The translations under genes were made by a program, and so were the position numbers. A DNA stretch of 64,000 nucleotides from Gymnothorax reevesii (taxonomy: Eukaryota; Chordata; Actinopteri; Anguilliformes; Muraenidae): the NCBI GenBank assembly GCA_029721435.1, contig CM056574.1, forward strand, positions 73,885,501 to 73,949,500, given 5' to 3'. Position 1 is the first letter of the stretch. Every line of letters begins with the position of its first letter. Of the stretch, positions 9,073-23,200 are shown one piece after another. The notes beneath the pieces were generated by a model. It was not told the origin of the DNA, did not search any database, and saw only the letters and a program-made list of their open reading frames with translations.

Positions 9073-10831
9073 TGAGCTTAAAACCTCAAAGAAGCGTGTT
9101 TTCATGAAAGCACGTGTAGCCACAGTTTCAGCGCTCTAGCGCGCTTCCTTACAGAGATAAACGCATGATCACTCGAATTCAGTCATATAGTCACAATTCA
9201 CTCAAGTTTGTCACTTTCCCACTGGGTTACACACAGAGAGGACATTTTTGACAGGCAAAATTTAAAAAAAAAGAAAGTTTTTGAAAAAGTGCATATCTTC
9301 ACTTCAGAAGCTTCTATTCACTTCCAAATGGCCATACAAGCACATTGGAACAAACGATACAATATATGCATTGCACTGTGATCTGAAGCTGTTGCCAGGC
9401 CGGAAACACGCTCAGATTCACGTTCTGAGCTTAAAACCTCAAAGAAGCGTGTTTTCATGAAAGCACGTATAGCCACAGTTTCAGCGCTCTAGCGCGCTTC
9501 CTTACAGAGATAAACGCATGATCACTCGAATTCAGTCATATAGTCACAATTCACTCAAGTTTGTCACTTTCCCACTGGGTTACACACAGAAAGGACATTT
9601 TTGACAGGCAAAATTTAAAAAAAAGAAAGTTTTTGAAAAAGTGCATATCTTCACTTCAGAAGCTTCTATTCACTTCCAAATGGCCATACAAGCACATTGG
9701 AACAAACGATACAATATATGCATTGCACTGTGATCTGAAGCTGTTGCCAGGCCGGAAACACGCTCAGATTCACGTTCTGAGCTTAAAACCTCAAAGAAGC
9801 ATGTTTTCGTGAAAGTGCGTTTAGCCACAGTTTCAAGCGCTCTAGCTCGCTTTCTTACAGAGATAAACGCATATTCACTCCAATTCAGTCATATTGTCAC
9901 ACTTCACTCAAGTTTGTCACTTTCCCACTGGGTAACACACAGAATGGACATTTTTGACAAGCAAAATTAAAAAAAAGAAAGTTTTTGAAAAGTACATATC
10001 TTCACTTCAGAAGCTTAAATTCACTTAAAATTGACCATACAAGCACATTGGACCAATCGAAACAATATATGCAATGCACTGTGATCTGAAGCTGTTGCCA
10101 GGCCGGAAACACGCTCAGATTCACTTTCTGAGCTTAAAACCTCAAAGAAGCATGTTTTCATGAAAGTGCGTATAGCCACAATTTCAGCGCTCTAGCTCGC
10201 TTTCTTACAGAGATAAACGCATATGCACTCCAATTCAGTCATATTGTCACAATTGACTCAAATTTGTCACTTTCCCACTGGGTTACACACAGAAAGGACA
10301 TTTTTGACAAGCAAAATAAAAAAAAAAGAAAGTTTTTGAAAAAGTGCATATCTTCACTTCAGAAGCTTCTATTCACTTCCAAATGGCAATACAAGCACAT
10401 TGGAACAAACGATACAATATGTGCAATGCACTGTGATCTGAAGCTGTTCCCTGGCCAGAAGCACTCACAGTTTCACTTTCTGAGCTTAAAACCTCAAAGA
10501 AGCGTGTTTCCATGAAAGAGCGTATAGCCACAGTTTCAGCGCTCTAGCGCGCTTCCTTACAGAGATACGAGCATATTCACTCCAATTCAGTAATATAGTC
10601 ACAATTCACTGAAGTTGTTCACTTTCCCACTGAGTAACACACAGAATGGACATTTCTGACAAGCAAATCTAAAAAAAAGAAAGTTTTTGAAAAAGTGCAT
10701 ATCTTCACTTCAGAAGCTTCTATTCACTTCCAAATGGCCATACAAGCACATTGGAACAAACGATACAATATATGCATTGCACTGTGATCTGAAGCTGTTG
10801 CCAGGCCGGAAACACGCTCAGATTCACTTTC

Positions 10832-11161
10832 TGAGCTTAAAACCTCAAAGAAGCATGTTTTCATGAAAGTGCGTATAGCCACAGTTTCAGCGCTCTAGCT
10901 CGCTTTCTTACAGAGATAAACGCATATTCACTCCAATTCAGTCATATTGTCACTTTCTCACTAAGTTACACACAGAAAGGACATTTTTGACAAGCAAAAC
11001 TAAAAAAAAGAAAGTTTTTGAAAAGTGCATATCTTCACTTCAGAAGCTTCTATTCACTTCCAAATGGCCATACAAGCACATTGGACCAATCGATACAATA
11101 TAAGCATTGCACTGTGATCTGAAGCTGTTCCCTGGCCAGAAGCACGCACAGTTTCACATTC
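10832..11161 (+). repeat. M3 with 20-bp deletion (330 bp), unit 3
   Basis: The segment catattgtcactttctc lacks the usual 20 bp between two ttgtcac repeats. The deletion end points at that direct repeat fit replication slippage. The same allele occurs at 47135-47464 and 62495-62824, so it tags C-type units. Confidence 0.93.
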
Positions 11162-12563
11162 TGAGCTTAAAACCTCAAAGAAGCGTGTTTCCATGAAAGT
11201 GCGTATAGCCACAGTTTCAGCGCTCTAGCGCGCTTCCTTACAGAGATAAACGCATCATCCCTCGAATTCAGTCATATAGTCACAATTCACTCAAGTTTGT
11301 CACTTTCCCACTGGGTTACACACAGAAAGGACATTTTTGACAGGCAAAATTAAAAAAAAAAAAAGTTTTTGAAAAAGTGCATATCTTCACTTCAGAAGCT
11401 TCTATTCACTTCCAAATGGCCATACAAGCACATTGGAACAAACGATACAATATATGCATTGCACTGTGATCTGAAGCTGTTGCCAGGCCAGAAACACGCT
11501 CAGATTCACGTTCTGAGCTTAAAACCTCAAAGAAGCGTGTTTTCATGAAAGTGCGTTTAGCCACAGTTTCAGCGCTCTAGCGCGCTTCCTACAGAGATAA
11601 ACGCATATTCACTCCAATTCAGTCATATTGTCACAATTCACTCAAGTTTGTCACTTTCTCACTAAGTTACACACAGAAAGGACATTTTTGACAAGCAAAA
11701 CTAAAAAAAAGAAAGTTTTTGAAAAGTACATATCTTCACTTCAGAAGCTTAAATTCACTTAAAATTGACCATACAAGCACATTGGACCAATCGATACAAT
11801 ATAAGCATTGCACTGTGATCTGAAGCTGTTCCCTGGCCAGAAGCACGCACAGTTTCACATTCTGAGCTTAAAACCTCAAAGAAGCGTGTTTTCATGAAAG
11901 CACGTATAGCCACAGTTTCAGCGCTCTAGCGCGCTTCCTTACAGAGATAAACGCATCATCACTCGAATTCAGTCATATAGTCACAATTCACTCAAGTTTG
12001 TCACTTTCCCACTGGGTTACACACAGAAAGGACATTTTTGACAGGCAAAATTAAAAAAAAAAAAGTTTTTGAAAAAGTGCATATCTTCACTTCAGAAGCT
12101 TCTATTCACTTCCAAAAGGCCATACAAGCACATTGGAACAAACGATACAATATATGCATTGCACTGTGATCTGAAGCTGTTGCCCGGCCGGAAACACGCT
12201 CAGATTCACGTTCTGAGCTTAAAACCTCAAAGAAGCATGTTTTCATGAAAGTGCGTTTAGCCACAGTTTCAGCGCTCTGGCTCGCTTTCTTACAGAGATA
12301 AACGCATATTCACTCCAATTCAGTCATATTGTCACAATTCACTCAAGTTTGTCACTTTCTCACTAAGTTACACACAGAAAGGACATTTTTGACAAGCAAA
12401 ACTAAAAAAAAGAAAGTTTTTGAAAAGTACATATCTTCACTTCAGAAGCTTAAATTCACTTAAAATTGGCCATACAAGCACATTGGACCAATCGATACAA
12501 TATAAGCATTGCACTGTGATATGAAGCTGTTCCCTGGCCAGAAGCACGCACAGTTTCACATTC

Positions 12564-15500
12564 TGAGCTTAAAACCTCAAAGAAGCGTGTTTTCATGAAA
12601 GTGCGTATAGCCACAGTTTCAGCGCTCTAGCGCCCTTCCTTACAGAGATACGAGCATATTCACTCCAATTCAGTAATATAGTCACAATTCACTGAAGTTG
12701 TTCACTTTCTCACTAAGTAACACACAGAATGGACATTTCTGACAAGCAAATCTAAAAAAAAGAAAGTTTTTGAAAAAGTGCATATCTTCACTTCAGAAGC
12801 TTATATTCACTTCCAAATGGCCATAAAAGCCATTGGACCAAACGATACCATATACGCATTGCACTGTGATCTGAAGCTGTTCCCAGGCCAGAAACACGCT
12901 CAGATTCACGTTCTGAGCTTAAAACCTCAAAGAAGCGTGTTTCCATGAAAGTGCGTATAGCCACAGTTTCAGCGCTCTAGCTCGCTATCTAACAGAGGTA
13001 AACGCATATTCACTCCAATTCAGTCATATTGTCACAATTCACTCAAGTTTGTCACTTTCCCACTGGGTTACACACAGAATGGACATTTTTGACGAACAAA
13101 ATTAGAAAAAAGAAAGTTTTTGAAAAGTACATATCTTCACTTCAGAAGCTTATATTCACTTAAAATTGGCCATACAAGCACATTGGACCAATCGATACAA
13201 TATATGCAATGCACTGTGATCTGAAGCTGTTCCCTGGCCAGAAGCACGCACAGTTTCACATTCTGAGCTTAAAACCTCAAAGAAGCGTGTTTTCATGAAA
13301 GCACGTATAGCCACAGTTTCAGGGCTCTAGCGCGCTTCCTTACAGAGATGAACGCATCATCACTCGAATTCAGTCATATAGTCACAATTCACTCAAGTTT
13401 TTCACTTTCCCACTGGGTTACACACAGAATGGACATTTTTGACAAGCAAAATTAAAAAAAAAAGAAAGTTTTTGAAAAAGTGCATATCTTCACTTCAGAA
13501 GCTTCTACTCACTTCCAAATGGCCATACAAGCACATTGGAACAAACGATACAATATATGCAATGCACTGTGATCTGAAGCTGTTCCCTGGCCAGAAGCAC
13601 TCACAGTTTCAGTTTCTGAGCTTAAAACCTCAAAGAAGCGTGTTTCCATGAAAGTCCGTATAGCCACAGTTTCAGCGCTCTAGCGCGCTTCCTTACAGAG
13701 ATACGAGCATATTCACTCCAATTCAGTAATATAGTCACAATTCACTGAAGTTTGTCACTTTCCCACTGGGTTACACACAGAATGGACATTTTTGACTAGC
13801 AAAATTAAAAAAAAAGAAAGTTTTTGAAAAAGTGCATATCTTCACTTCAGAAGCTTCTATTCACTTCCAAATGGCCATACAAGCACATTGGAACAAACGA
13901 TACAATATATGCATTGCACTGTGATCTGAAGCTGTTGCCAGGCCGGAAACACGCTCAGATTCACGTTCTGAGCTTAAAACCTCAAAGAAGCATGTTTTCG
14001 TGAAAGTGCGTTTAGCCACAGTTTCAAGCGCTCTAGCTCGCTTTCTTACAGAGATAAACGCATATTCACTCCAATTCAGTCATATTGTCACACTTCACTC
14101 AAGTTTGTCACTTTCCCACTGGGTAACACACAGAATGGACATTTTTGACAAGCAAAATTAAAAAAAAGAAAGTTTTTGAAAAGTACATATCTTCACTTCA
14201 GAAGCTTAAATTCACTTAAAATTGACCATACAAGCACATTGGACCAATCGATACAATATAAGCATTGCACTGTGATCTGAAGCTGTTCCCTGGCCAGAAG
14301 CACGCACAGTTTCACATTCTGAGCTTAAAAAATCAAAGAAGCGTGTTTCCATGAAAGTGCGTATAGCCACAGTTTCAGCGCTCTAGCGCGCTTCCTTACA
14401 GAGATACGAGCATATTCACTCCAATTCAGTAATATTGTCACAATTCACTGAAGTTGTTCACTTTCCCACTAAGTAACACACAGAATGGACATTTCTGACA
14501 AGCAAATCTAAAAAAAAGAAAGTTTTTGAAAAAGTGCATATCTTCACTTCAGAAGCTTATATTCACTTCCAAATGGCCATAAAAGCCATTGGACCAAACG
14601 ATACCATATACGCATTGCACTGTGATCTGAAGCTGTTCCCAGGCCAGAAACACGCTCAGATTCACGTTCTGAGCTTAAAACCTCAAAGAAGCGTGTTTCC
14701 ATGAAAGTGCGTATAGCCACAGTTTCAGCGCTCTAGCTCGCTTTCTTACAGAGATAAACGCATATTCACTCCAATTCAGTCATATTGTCACAATTCACTC
14801 AAGTTTGTCACTTTCCCACTGGGTTACACACAGAATGGACATTTTTGACTAGCAAAATTAAAAAAAAGAAAGTTTTTGAAAAGTACATATCTTCACTTCA
14901 GAAGCTTATATTCACTTAAAATTGGCCATACAAGCACATTGGACCAATCGAAACAATATATGCAATGCACTGTGATCTGAAGCTGTTCCCTGGCCAGAAG
15001 CACGCACAGTTTCACTTTCTGAGCTTAAAACCTCAAAGAAGCGTGTTTCCATGAAAGTACGTATAGCCACAGTTTCAGCGCTCTAGCGCGCTTCCCGACA
15101 GAGATAAACGCATCATCACTCGAATTCAGTCAAATAGTCACAATTCACTCAAGTTTGTCACTTTCCCACTGGGTTACACACAGAAAGGACATTTTTGACA
15201 AGCAAAATAAAAAAAAAGAAAGTTTTTGAAAAAGTGCATATCTTCACTTCAGAAGCTTCTATTCACTTCCAAATGGCCATACAAGCACATTGGAACAAAC
15301 GATACAATATATGCATTGCACTGTGATCTGAAGCTGTTGCCAGGCCAGAAACACGCTCAGATTCACGTTCTGAGCTTAAAACCTCAAAGAAGCGTTTTTT
15401 CATGAAAGCACGTATCGCCACAGTTTCAGCACTCTAGCGCGCTTCCTTACAGAGATAAACGCATAATCACTCGAATTCAGTCATATAGTCACAATTCACT

Positions 15501-15724
15501 CAAGTTTTTCACTTTCCCACTGGGTTACACACAGAATGGACATTTTTGACAAGCAAAATTTAAAAAAAAAAGAAAGTTTTTGAAAAAGTGCATATCTTCA
15601 CTTCAGAAGCTTCTATTCACTTCCAAATGGCAATACAAGCACATTGGAACAAACGATACAATATGTGCAATGCACTGTGATCTGAAGCTGTTCCCTGGCC
15701 AGAAGCACTCACAGTTTCACTTTC
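12564..15724 (+). repeat. N block (N0-N8), rare dimer variants in unit 3
   Basis: Nine dimers with marks not seen in A units. N0 (12564): cgcccttcc, ataaaagccattgg, ccatatacgc. N1 (12914): ctcgctatctaacagagg, gacgaacaaaattag. N2 (13264): tttcagggctct, gagatgaacgc, cttctactcac. N3 (13617): gaaagtccgtat, gactagc. N4 (13969): M14-like first half, M5-like second half. N5 (14320): cttaaaaaatcaaag, otherwise N0-like. N6 (14670): gactagc. N7 (15020): gaaagtacgtat, cttcccgacag, gtcaaatag. N8 (15371): agcgttttttcatg, cgtatcgcc, then an M1-like end. N0-N1 and N5-N6 resemble each other, so the block may contain its own older duplication. Confidence 0.88.
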
Positions 15725-17478
15725 TGAGCTTAAAAACTCAAAGAAGCGTGTTTCCATGAAAGAGCGTATAGCCACAGTTTCAGCGCTCTAGCGCGCTTCC
15801 TTACAGAGATACGAGCATATTCACTCCAATTCAGTAATATAGTCACAATTCACTGAAGTTGTTCACTTTCCCACTGAGTAACACACAGAATGGACATTTC
15901 TGACAAGCAAATCTAAAAAAAAGAAAGTTTTTGAAAAAGTGCATATCTTCACTTCAGAAGCTTCTATTCACTTCCAAATGGCCATACAAGCACATTGGAA
16001 CAAACGATACAATATATGCATTGCACTGTGATCTGAAGCTGTTGCCAGGCCGGAAACACGCTCAGATTCACTTTCTGAGCTTAAAACCTCAAAGAAGCAT
16101 GTTTTCATGAAAGTGCGTATAGCCAAAGTTTCAGCGCTCTAGCTCGCTTTCTTACAGAGATAAACGCATATTCACTCCAATTCAGTCATATTGTCACAAT
16201 TCACTCAAGTTTGTCACTTTCTCACTAAGTTACACACAGAAAGGACATTTTTGACAAGCAAAACTAAAAAAAAGAAAGTTTTTGAAAAGTGCATATCTTC
16301 ACTTCAGAAGCTTCTATTCACTTCCAAATGGCCATACAAGCACATTGGACCAATCGATACAATATAAGCATTGCACTGTGATCTGAAGCTGTTCCCTGGC
16401 CAGAAGCACGCACAGTTTCACATTCTGAGCTTAAAACCTCAAAGAAGCGTGTTTCCATGAAAGTGCGTATAGCCACAGTTTCAGCGCTCTAGAGCGCTTC
16501 CTTACAGAGATAAACGCATCATCCCTCGAATTCAGTCATATAGTCACAATTCACTCAAGTTTGTCACTTTCCCACTGGGTTACACACAGAAAGGACATTT
16601 TTGACAGGCAAAATTAAAAAAAAAAAAAGTTTTTGAAAAAGTGCATATCTTCACTTCAGAAGCTTCTATTCACTTCCAAATGGCCATACAAGCACATTGG
16701 AACAAACGATACAATATATGCATTGCACTGTGATCTGAAGCTGTTGCCAGGCCAGAAACACGCTCAGATTCACGTTCTGAGCTTAAAACCTCAAAGAAGC
16801 GTGTTTTCATGAAAGTGCGTTTAGCCACAGTTTCAGCGCTCTAGCGCGCTTCCTACAGAGATAAACGCATATTCACTCCAATTCAGTCATATTGTCACAA
16901 TTCACTCAAGTTTGTCACTTTCTCACTAAGTTACACACAGAAAGGACATTTTTGACAAGCAAAACTAAAAAAAAGAAAGTTTTTGAAAAGTACATATCTT
17001 CACTTCAGAAGCTTAAATTCACTTAAAATTGACCATACAAGCACATTGGACCAATCGATACAATATAAGCATTGCACTGTGATCTGAAGCTGTTCCCTGG
17101 CCAGAAGCACGCACAGTTTCACATTCTGAGCTTAAAACCTCAAAGAAGCGTGTTTTCATGAAAGCACGTATAGCCACAGTTTCAGCGCTCTAGCGCGCTT
17201 CCTTACAGAGATAAACGCATCATCACTCGAATTCAGTCATATAGTCACAATTCACTCAAGTTTGTCACTTTCCCACTGGGTTACACACAGAAAGGACATT
17301 TTTGACAGGCAAAATTAAAAAAAAAAAAAGTTTTTGAAAAAGTGCATATCTTCACTTCAGAAGCTTCTATTCACTTCCAAAAGGCCATACAAGCACATTG
17401 GAACAAACGATACAATATATGCATTGCACTGTGATCTGAAGCTGTTGCCCGGCCGGAAACACGCTCAGATTCACGTTC

Positions 17479-17828
17479 TGAGCTTAAAACCTCAAAGAAG
17501 CATGTTTTCATGAAAGTGCGTTTAGCCACAGTTTCAGCGCTCTGGCTCGCTTTCTTACAGAGATAAACGCATATTCACTCCAATTCAGTCATATTGTCAC
17601 AATTCACTCAAGTTTGTCACTTTCTCACTAAGTTACACACAGAAAGGACATTTTTGACAAGCAAAACTAAAAAAAAGAAAGTTTTTGAAAAGTACATATC
17701 TTCACTTCAGAAGCTTAAATTCACTTAAAATTGGCCATACAAGCACATTGGACCAATCGATACAATATAAGCATTGCACTGTGATCTGAAGCTGTTCCCT
17801 GGCCAGAAGCACGCACAGTTTCACATTC
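17479..17828 (+). repeat. M7/M8 fusion dimer, unit 3
   Basis: It starts with the M7 mark gctctggctcgc but ends with gatctgaag and is followed by tgacctt, as M8 is. One full dimer is therefore missing between M6 and M9, consistent with deletion of a whole unit by exchange between two very similar dimers. The same fusion is at 53784-54133. Confidence 0.88.
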
Positions 17829-20254
17829 TGACCTTAAAACCTCAAAGAAGCGTGTTTTCATGAAAGCGCGTATAGCCACAGTTTCAGCGCTCTCGCGCGC
17901 TTCCTTACAGAGATAAACGCATAATCACTCGAATTCAGTCATATAGTCACAATTCACTCAAGTTTGTCACTTTCCCACTGGGTTACACACAGAATGGACA
18001 TTTTTGACAAGCAAAATTAAAAAAAAAAGAAAGTTTTTGAAAAAGTGCATATCTTCACTTCCAAATGGCCATTCAAGCACATTGGACCAAACAATACCAT
18101 ATAAGCATTGCACTGTGATCTGAAGCTGTTCCCTGGCCAGAAACACGCACAGTTTCACTTTCTGAGCTTAAAACCTCAAAGAAGCGTGTTTCCATGAAAG
18201 TGCGTATAGCCACAGTTTCAGCGCTCTAGCGCGCTTCCTTACAGAGATACGAGCATATTCACTCCAATTCAGTCATATTGTCACAATTCACTCAAGTTTG
18301 TCACTTTCTCACTAAGTTACACACAGAAAGGACATTTTTGACAAGCAAAAATAAAAAAAAGAAAGTTTTTGAAAAGTACATATCTTCACTTCAGAAGCTT
18401 ATATTCACTTAAAATTGGCCATACAAGCACATTGGACCAATCGATACAATATATGCACTGCACTGTGATCTGAAGCTGTTGCCAGGCCGGAAACAAGCTC
18501 AGATTCACTTTCTGAGCTTAAAACCTCAAAGAAGCATGTTTTCATGAAAGTGCGTATAGCCACAGTTTCAGCGCTCGAGCTCGCTTTCTTACAGAGATAA
18601 ACGCATATTCACTCCAATTCAGTCATATAGTCACAATTCACTCAAGTTTGTCACTTTCCCACTGGGTTACACACAGAATGGACATTTTTGACAAGCAAAA
18701 TAAAAAAAAAAAAGAAAGTTTTTGAAAAAGTGCATATCTTCACTTCCAAATGGCCATTCAAGCACATTGGACCAAACAATACCATATAAGCATTGCACTG
18801 TGATCTGAAGCTGTTCCCTGGCCAGAAACACGCACAGTTTCACTTTCTGAGCTTAAAACCTCAAAGAAGCGTGTTTCCATGAAAGTGCGTATAGCCACAG
18901 TTTCAGCGCTCTAGCGCGCTTCCTTACAGAGATACGAGCATATTCACTCCAATTCAGTCATATTGTCACAATTCACTCAAGTTTGTCACTTTCTCACTAA
19001 GTTACACACAGAAAGGACATTTTTGACAAGCAAAAATAAAAAAAAGAAAGTTTTTGAAAAGTACATATCTTCACTTCAGAAGCTTATATTCACTTAAAAT
19101 TGGCCATACAGGCACATTGGCCCAATCGATACAATATATGCAATGCACTGTGATCTGAAGCTGTTCCCTGGCCAGAAGAACGCACAGTTTCACATTCTGA
19201 GCTTAAAACCTCAAAGAAGCGTGTTTTCATGAAAGCACGTGTAGCCACAGTTTCAGCGCTCTAGCGCGCTTCCTTACAGAGATAAACGCATGATCACTCG
19301 AATTCAGTCATATAGTCACAATTCACTCAAGTTTGTCACTTTCCCACTGGGTTACACACAGAGAGGACATTTTTGACAGGCAAAATTTTAAAAAAAAGAA
19401 AGTTTTTGAAAAAGTGCATATCTTCACTTCAGAAGCTTCTATTCACTTCCAAATGGCCATACAAGCACATTGGAACAAACGATACAATATATGCATTGCA
19501 CTGTGATCTGAAGCTGTTGCCAGGCCGGAAACACGCTCAGATTCACGTTCTGAGCTTAAAACCTCAAAGAAGCGTGTTTTCATGAAAGCACGTATAGCCA
19601 CAGTTTCAGCGCTCTAGCGCGCTTCCTTACAGAGATAAACGCATGATCACTCGAATTCAGTCATATAGTCACAATTCACTCAAGTTTGTCACTTTCCCAC
19701 TGGGTTACACACAGAAAGGACATTTTTGACAGGCAAAATTTTAAAAAAAAGAAAGTTTTTGAAAAAGTGCATATCTTCACTTCAGAAGCTTCTATTCACT
19801 TCCAAATGGCCATACAAGCACATTGGAACAAACGATACAATATATGCATTGCACTGTGATCTGAAGCTGTTGCCAGGCCGGAAACACGCTCAGATTCACG
19901 TTCTGAGCTTAAAACCTCAAAGAAGCATGTTTTCGTGAAAGTGCGTTTAGCCACAGTTTCAAGCGCTCTAGCTCGCTTTCTTACAGAGATAAACGCATAT
20001 TCACTCCAATTCAGTCATATTGTCACACTTCACTCAAGTTTGTCACTTTCCCACTGGGTAACACACAGAATGGACATTTTTGACAAGCAAAATTAAAAAA
20101 AAGAAAGTTTTTGAAAAGTACATATCTTCACTTCAGAAGCTTAAATTCACTTAAAATTGACCATACAAGCACATTGGACCAATCGAAACAATATATGCAA
20201 TGCACTGTGATCTGAAGCTGTTGCCAGGCCGGAAACACGCTCAGATTCACTTTC

Positions 20255-23200
20255 TGAGCTTAAAACCTCAAAGAAGCATGTTTTCATGAAAGTGCGTATA
20301 GCCACAATTTCAGCGCTCTAGCTCGCTTTCTTACAGAGATAAACGCATATGCACTCCAATTCAGTCATATTGTCACAATTGACTCAAATTTGTCACTTTC
20401 CCACTGGGTTACACACAGAAAGGACATTTTTGACAAGCAAAATAAAAAAAAAAGAAAGTTTTTGAAAAAGTGCATATCTTCACTTCAGAAGCTTCTATTC
20501 ACTTCCAAATGGCAATACAAGCACATTGGAACAAACGATACAATATGTGCAATGCACTGTGATCTGAAGCTGTTCCCTGGCCAGAAGCACTCACAGTTTC
20601 ACTTTCTGAGCTTAAAACCTCAAAGAAGCGTGTTTCCATGAAAGAGCGTATAGCCACAGTTTCAGCGCTCTAGCGCGCTTCCTTACAGAGATACGAGCAT
20701 ATTCACTCCAATTCAGTAATATAGTCACAATTCACTGAAGTTGTTCACTTTCCCACTGAGTAACACACAGAATGGACATTTCTGACAAGCAAATCTAAAA
20801 AAAAGAAAGTTTTTGAAAAAGTGCATATCTTCACTTCAGAAGCTTCTATTCACTTCCAAATGGCCATACAAGCACATTGGAACAAACGATACAATATATG
20901 CATTGCACTGTGATCTGAAGCTGTTGCCAGGCCGGAAACACGCTCAGATTCACTTTCTGAGCTTAAAACCTCAAAGAAGCATGTTTTCATGAAAGTGCGT
21001 ATAGCCACAGTTTCAGCGCTCTAGCTCGCTTTCTTACAGAGATAAACGCATATTCACTCCAATTCAGTCATATTGTCACAATTCACTCAAGTTTGTCACT
21101 TTCTCACTAAGTTACACACAGAAAGGACATTTTTGACAAGCAAAACTAAAAAAAAGAAAGTTTTTGAAAAGTGCATATCTTCACTTCAGAAGCTTCTATT
21201 CACTTCCAAATGGCCATACAAGCACATTGGACCAATCGATACAATATAAGCATTGCACTGTGATCTGAAGCTGTTCCCTGGCCAGAAGCACGCACAGTTT
21301 CACATTCTGAGCTTAAAACCTCAAAGAAGCGTGTTTCCATGAAAGTGCGTATAGCCACAGTTTCAGCGCTCTAGCGCGCTTCCTTACAGAGATAAACGCA
21401 TCATCCCTCGAATTCAGTCATATAGTCACAATTCACTCAAGTTTGTCACTTTCCCACTGGGTTACACACAGAAAGGACATTTTTGACAGGCAAAATTAAA
21501 AAAAAAAAAAGTTTTTGAAAAAGTGCATATCTTCACTTCAGAAGCTTCTATTCACTTCCAAATGGCCATACAAGCACATTGGAACAAACGATACAATATA
21601 TGCATTGCACTGTGATCTGAAGCTGTTGCCAGGCCAGAAACACGCTCAGATTCACGTTCTGAGCTTAAAACCTCAAAGAAGCGTGTTTTCATGAAAGTGC
21701 GTTTAGCCACAGTTTCAGCGCTCTAGCGCGCTTCCTACAGAGATAAACGCATATTCACTCCAATTCAGTCATATTGTCACAATTCACTCAAGTTTGTCAC
21801 TTTCTCACTAAGTTACACACAGAAAGGACATTTTTGACAAGCAAAACTAAAAAAAAGAAAGTTTTTGAAAAGTACATATCTTCACTTCAGAAGCTTAAAT
21901 TCACTTAAAATTGACCATACAAGCACATTGGACCAATCGATACAATATAAGCATTGCACTGTGATCTGAAGCTGTTCCCTGGCCAGAAGCACGCACAGTT
22001 TCACATTCTGAGCTTAAAACCTCAAAGAAGCGTGTTTTCATGAAAGCACGTATAGCCACAGTTTCAGCGCTCTAGCGCGCTTCCTTACAGAGATAAACGC
22101 ATCATCACTCGAATTCAGTCATATAGTCACAATTCACTCAAGTTTGTCACTTTCCCACTGGGTTACACACAGAAAGGACATTTTTGACAGGCAAAATTAA
22201 AAAAAAAAAAAGTTTTTGAAAAAGTGCATATCTTCACTTCAGAAGCTTCTATTCACTTCCAAAAGGCCATACAAGCACATTGGAACAAACGATACAATAT
22301 ATGCATTGCACTGTGATCTGAAGCTGTTGCCCGGCCGGAAACACGCTCAGATTCACGTTCTGAGCTTAAAACCTCAAAGAAGCATGTTTTCATGAAAGTG
22401 CGTTTAGCCACAGTTTCAGCGCTCTGGCTCGCTTTCTTACAGAGATAAACGCATATTCACTCCAATTCAGTCATATTGTCACAATTCACTCAAGTTTGTC
22501 ACTTTCTCACTAAGTTACACACAGAAAGGACATTTTTGACAAGCAAAACTAAAAAAAAGAAAGTTTTTGAAAAGTACATATCTTCACTTCAGAAGCTTAA
22601 ATTCACTTAAAATTGGCCATACAAGCACATTGGACCAATCGATACAATATAAGCATTGCACTGTGATATGAAGCTGTTCCCTGGCCAGAAGCACGCACAG
22701 TTTCACATTCTGAGCTTAAAACCTCAAAGAAGCGTGTTTTCATGAAAGTGCGTATAGCCACAGTTTCAGCGCTCTAGCGCGCTTCCTTACAGAGATACGA
22801 GCATATTCACTCCAATTCAGTCATATTGTCACAATTCACTCAAGTTTGTCACTTTCTCACTAAGTTACACACAGAAAGGACATTTTTGACAAGCAAAACT
22901 AAAAAAAAGAAAGTTTTTGAAAAGTACATATCTTCACTTCAGAAGCTTAAATTCACTTAAAATTGGCCATACAAGCACATTGGACCAATCGATACAATAT
23001 AAGCATTGCACTGTGATCTGAAGCTGTTCCCTGGCCAGAAGCACGCACAGTTTCACATTCTGACCTTAAAACCTCAAAGAAGCGTGTTTTCATGAAAGCG
23101 CGTATAGCCACAGTTTCAGCGCTCTCGCGCGCTTCCTTACAGAGATAAACGCATAATCACTCGAATTCAGTCATATAGTCACAATTCACTCAAGTTTGTC

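Larger units (their letters stand above)
4898..10128 (+). repeat. HOR unit 2, form A (canonical 15-mer, 5231 bp)
   Basis: Dimer starts are 4898, 5250, 5601, 5951, 6303, 6652, 7004, 7354, 7704, 8038, 8388, 8723, 9073, 9426 and 9778, in the order M1-M10, M9b, M11-M14. This is the reference form, because it or a close copy fills every second slot of the window. M13 is one base shorter than in units 4, 6 and 10 because of the A-run, and the same short M13 is present in unit 8. M10 has caagttcgtcac near 8169, shared with units 1, 6, 7 and 8, but not with units 4 and 10. Confidence 0.95.
10129..20254 (+). repeat. HOR unit 3, form C (composite 29-mer, 10126 bp)
   Basis: Dimer starts are 10129, 10481, 10832, 11162, 11514, 11863, 12214 (M1-M7, with a 20-bp deletion in M3); 12564 (N0); 12914, 13264, 13617, 13969, 14320, 14670, 15020, 15371 (N1-N8); then 15725, 16076, 16426, 16778, 17127 (M2-M6), 17479 (M7/M8 fusion), 17829 (M9), 18163 (M10), 18513 (M9b), 18848, 19198, 19551 and 19904 (M11-M14). 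It reads as two HOR copies joined through an unusual block: the first is cut after M7, and the second resumes inside an M1-like dimer (N8). The form recurs in unit 9. Confidence 0.93.

Noticed and set aside
17967..18158. 63-codon minus-strand open frames in M9 (also 23199, 28784, 39248, 54272)
   Set aside because: They occur only in M9 copies with certain A-run lengths and are absent from other M9 copies of equal standing. The hydrophobic stretch comes from the reverse complement of the A-run. No coding support.
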